Source of the DNA: CAZJYI01 sp964550025
Lineage (GTDB): Bacteria; Verrucomicrobiota; Kiritimatiellia; UBA8416; CAYOBW01
Length of the DNA: 64,000 nucleotides
Assembly: GCA_964550025.1 (NCBI GenBank)
Contig: CAZJYI010000055.1
Coordinates: 1-64,000 of the forward strand
Direction of reading: 5' to 3'
In this document: piece by piece, positions 63,522 through 64,000 of the stretch
Numbering within the stretch: position 1 is the stretch's first letter
Layout: each line of letters opens with the position of its first letter
Program-made: the position numbers and the translations under genes
The notes under the pieces: generated by a model
The model's database searches: none
What the model was told of the DNA's origin: nothing
The model's input: the letters and a program-made list of their open reading frames with translations, nothing else

Positions 63522-64000
63522 ATGAAGACAACGAAGCTGCAGTTTCTGGCCGCAACAGCGGCCTGTGTTCTGACAACCTGCATGGTCACACGCGCCGCCG
63601 ACAAGTTCACAGCCGACTGGGAATCGCTGAAGCAGCGCGAACCGGCGCCGGAGTGGTTTCGCGACGCGAAGTTCGGGATCTACTTCCACTGGGGTGTCTA
63701 CTCCGTACCGGCCTTTGGCAGCGAATGGTACCCGCGCAACATGCACCTGGCGGGGCGGCGCGAGAATAAGCACCATATCGAAACCTACGGCGATCCGACC
63801 GAGTTCGGCTACCACGACTTCGTACCGAAGTTCAGAGCGGAGAGATTCGACCCCGACGAGTGGGCCGAACTGTTCGAGAAGGCCGGCGCGCGCTTCGCGG
63901 GACCCGTGTGCGAACACCACGACGGCTTCGCCATGTGGGCCAGCAAGGTCACTCCCTGGAATGCCGGGGACATGGGGCCTAAACGGGACCTGACGGGCGA
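63522..64000 (+). CDS. Alpha-L-fucosidase, GH29 (partial, runs off the window)
   Basis: The first 159 codons are visible. A signal peptide (LQFLAATAACVLTTCMVTRA) is followed by DKFTADWESLKQREPAPEWF, the GH29 hallmark FGIYFHWGVYSVPAFGSEWY and EHHDGFAMWASKVTPWN, which carries active-site residues of the family. It removes terminal fucose from glycans. ATG at 63522 follows GGAGGAAGAGG. It sits 91 bases after the sulfatase, consistent with a locus for sulfated, fucosylated polysaccharides. Confidence 0.92.
   Translation, partial: MKTTKLQFLAATAACVLTTCMVTRAADKFTADWESLKQREPAPEWFRDAKFGIYFHWGVYSVPAFGSEWYPRNMHLAGRRENKHHIETYGDPTEFGYHDFVPKFRAERFDPDEWAELFEKAGARFAGPVCEHHDGFAMWASKVTPWNAGDMGPKRDLTG

Overview
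The window is 64 kb of GC-rich bacterial chromosome from an uncultured-type genome. The gene content suggests the PVC group (Kiritimatiellota, Lentisphaerota or Planctomycetota), without proving it. Supporting signs are large Ser/Thr kinases with a DWG instead of DFG motif fused to WD40 propellers, a VWA-DUF4159 protein behind TolQ/TolR-like genes, a PQQ-propeller protein with a methyltransferase-like head, a sulfatase next to an alpha-L-fucosidase, and a secreted protein ending in a FYRLK-type tail. No tRNA, rRNA, CRISPR array or transposase was found.

Layout. 0-1 kb: tail of a secreted protein, then (minus strand) STAS, an RsbW-like kinase and a broken N-terminus of a third, membrane-anchored gene. 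1.1-9.5 kb (minus): a type VI secretion spike module in the order VgrG, DUF2169-pentapeptide fusion, pentapeptide protein, DUF3540 and a DUF4150 PAAR-like tip, with no sheath, baseplate or obvious toxin. 9.5-12.4 kb (minus): STAS fusion, ABC permease and an ABC ATPase that has lost its catalytic residues. 12.6-22.7 kb: two paralogous WD40 kinases flanking an FHA-GAF-PP2C phosphatase. Together these make the first 23 kb a phospho-signalling and partner-switching region around a spike module. 22.8-27.4 kb: PQQ-propeller protein, site-2 protease and a small unknown. 27.6-32.9 kb: OmpA/BON-like membrane protein, a sigma-54 promoter followed by a terminator (candidate small RNA), a Rab-like GTPase, a sigma-54 activator and a PilZ protein. 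33-36.4 kb: MsrB, receiver protein, DnaQ-like exonuclease, nitroreductase and a secretion-ATPase-like P-loop protein. 36.4-41 kb: M50 protease, URO-D protein, SMP-30 protein, voltage-gated-type K+ channel and CDP-alcohol transferase. 41-47.6 kb: repeat-rich accessory stretch with an HEATH metallopeptidase-like protein, flavodoxin, hybrid histidine kinase, a GGxGxD-repeat secreted protein, HicAB and an L7/L12-like small protein. 47.6-60 kb: TPR, ExbB, ExbD and VWA-DUF4159 operon. 60-64 kb: glycosyltransferase, FHA-GGDEF cyclase, a sulfatase with its catalytic core deleted, and the start of a GH29 fucosidase.

The most unusual signals are: (i) several classes of short-period microrepeats, often arranged as imperfect hairpins, in intergenic DNA and also inside reading frames, with one hairpin apparently nested in another; (ii) a candidate sigma-54-dependent small RNA beside a sigma-54 activator and a Rab-like GTPase; (iii) an ABC ATPase with Walker A Lys, Walker B Glu, Q-loop Gln and H-loop His all replaced; (iv) a sulfatase whose FGly region seems to have been lost between two LGYYD-coding sequences.
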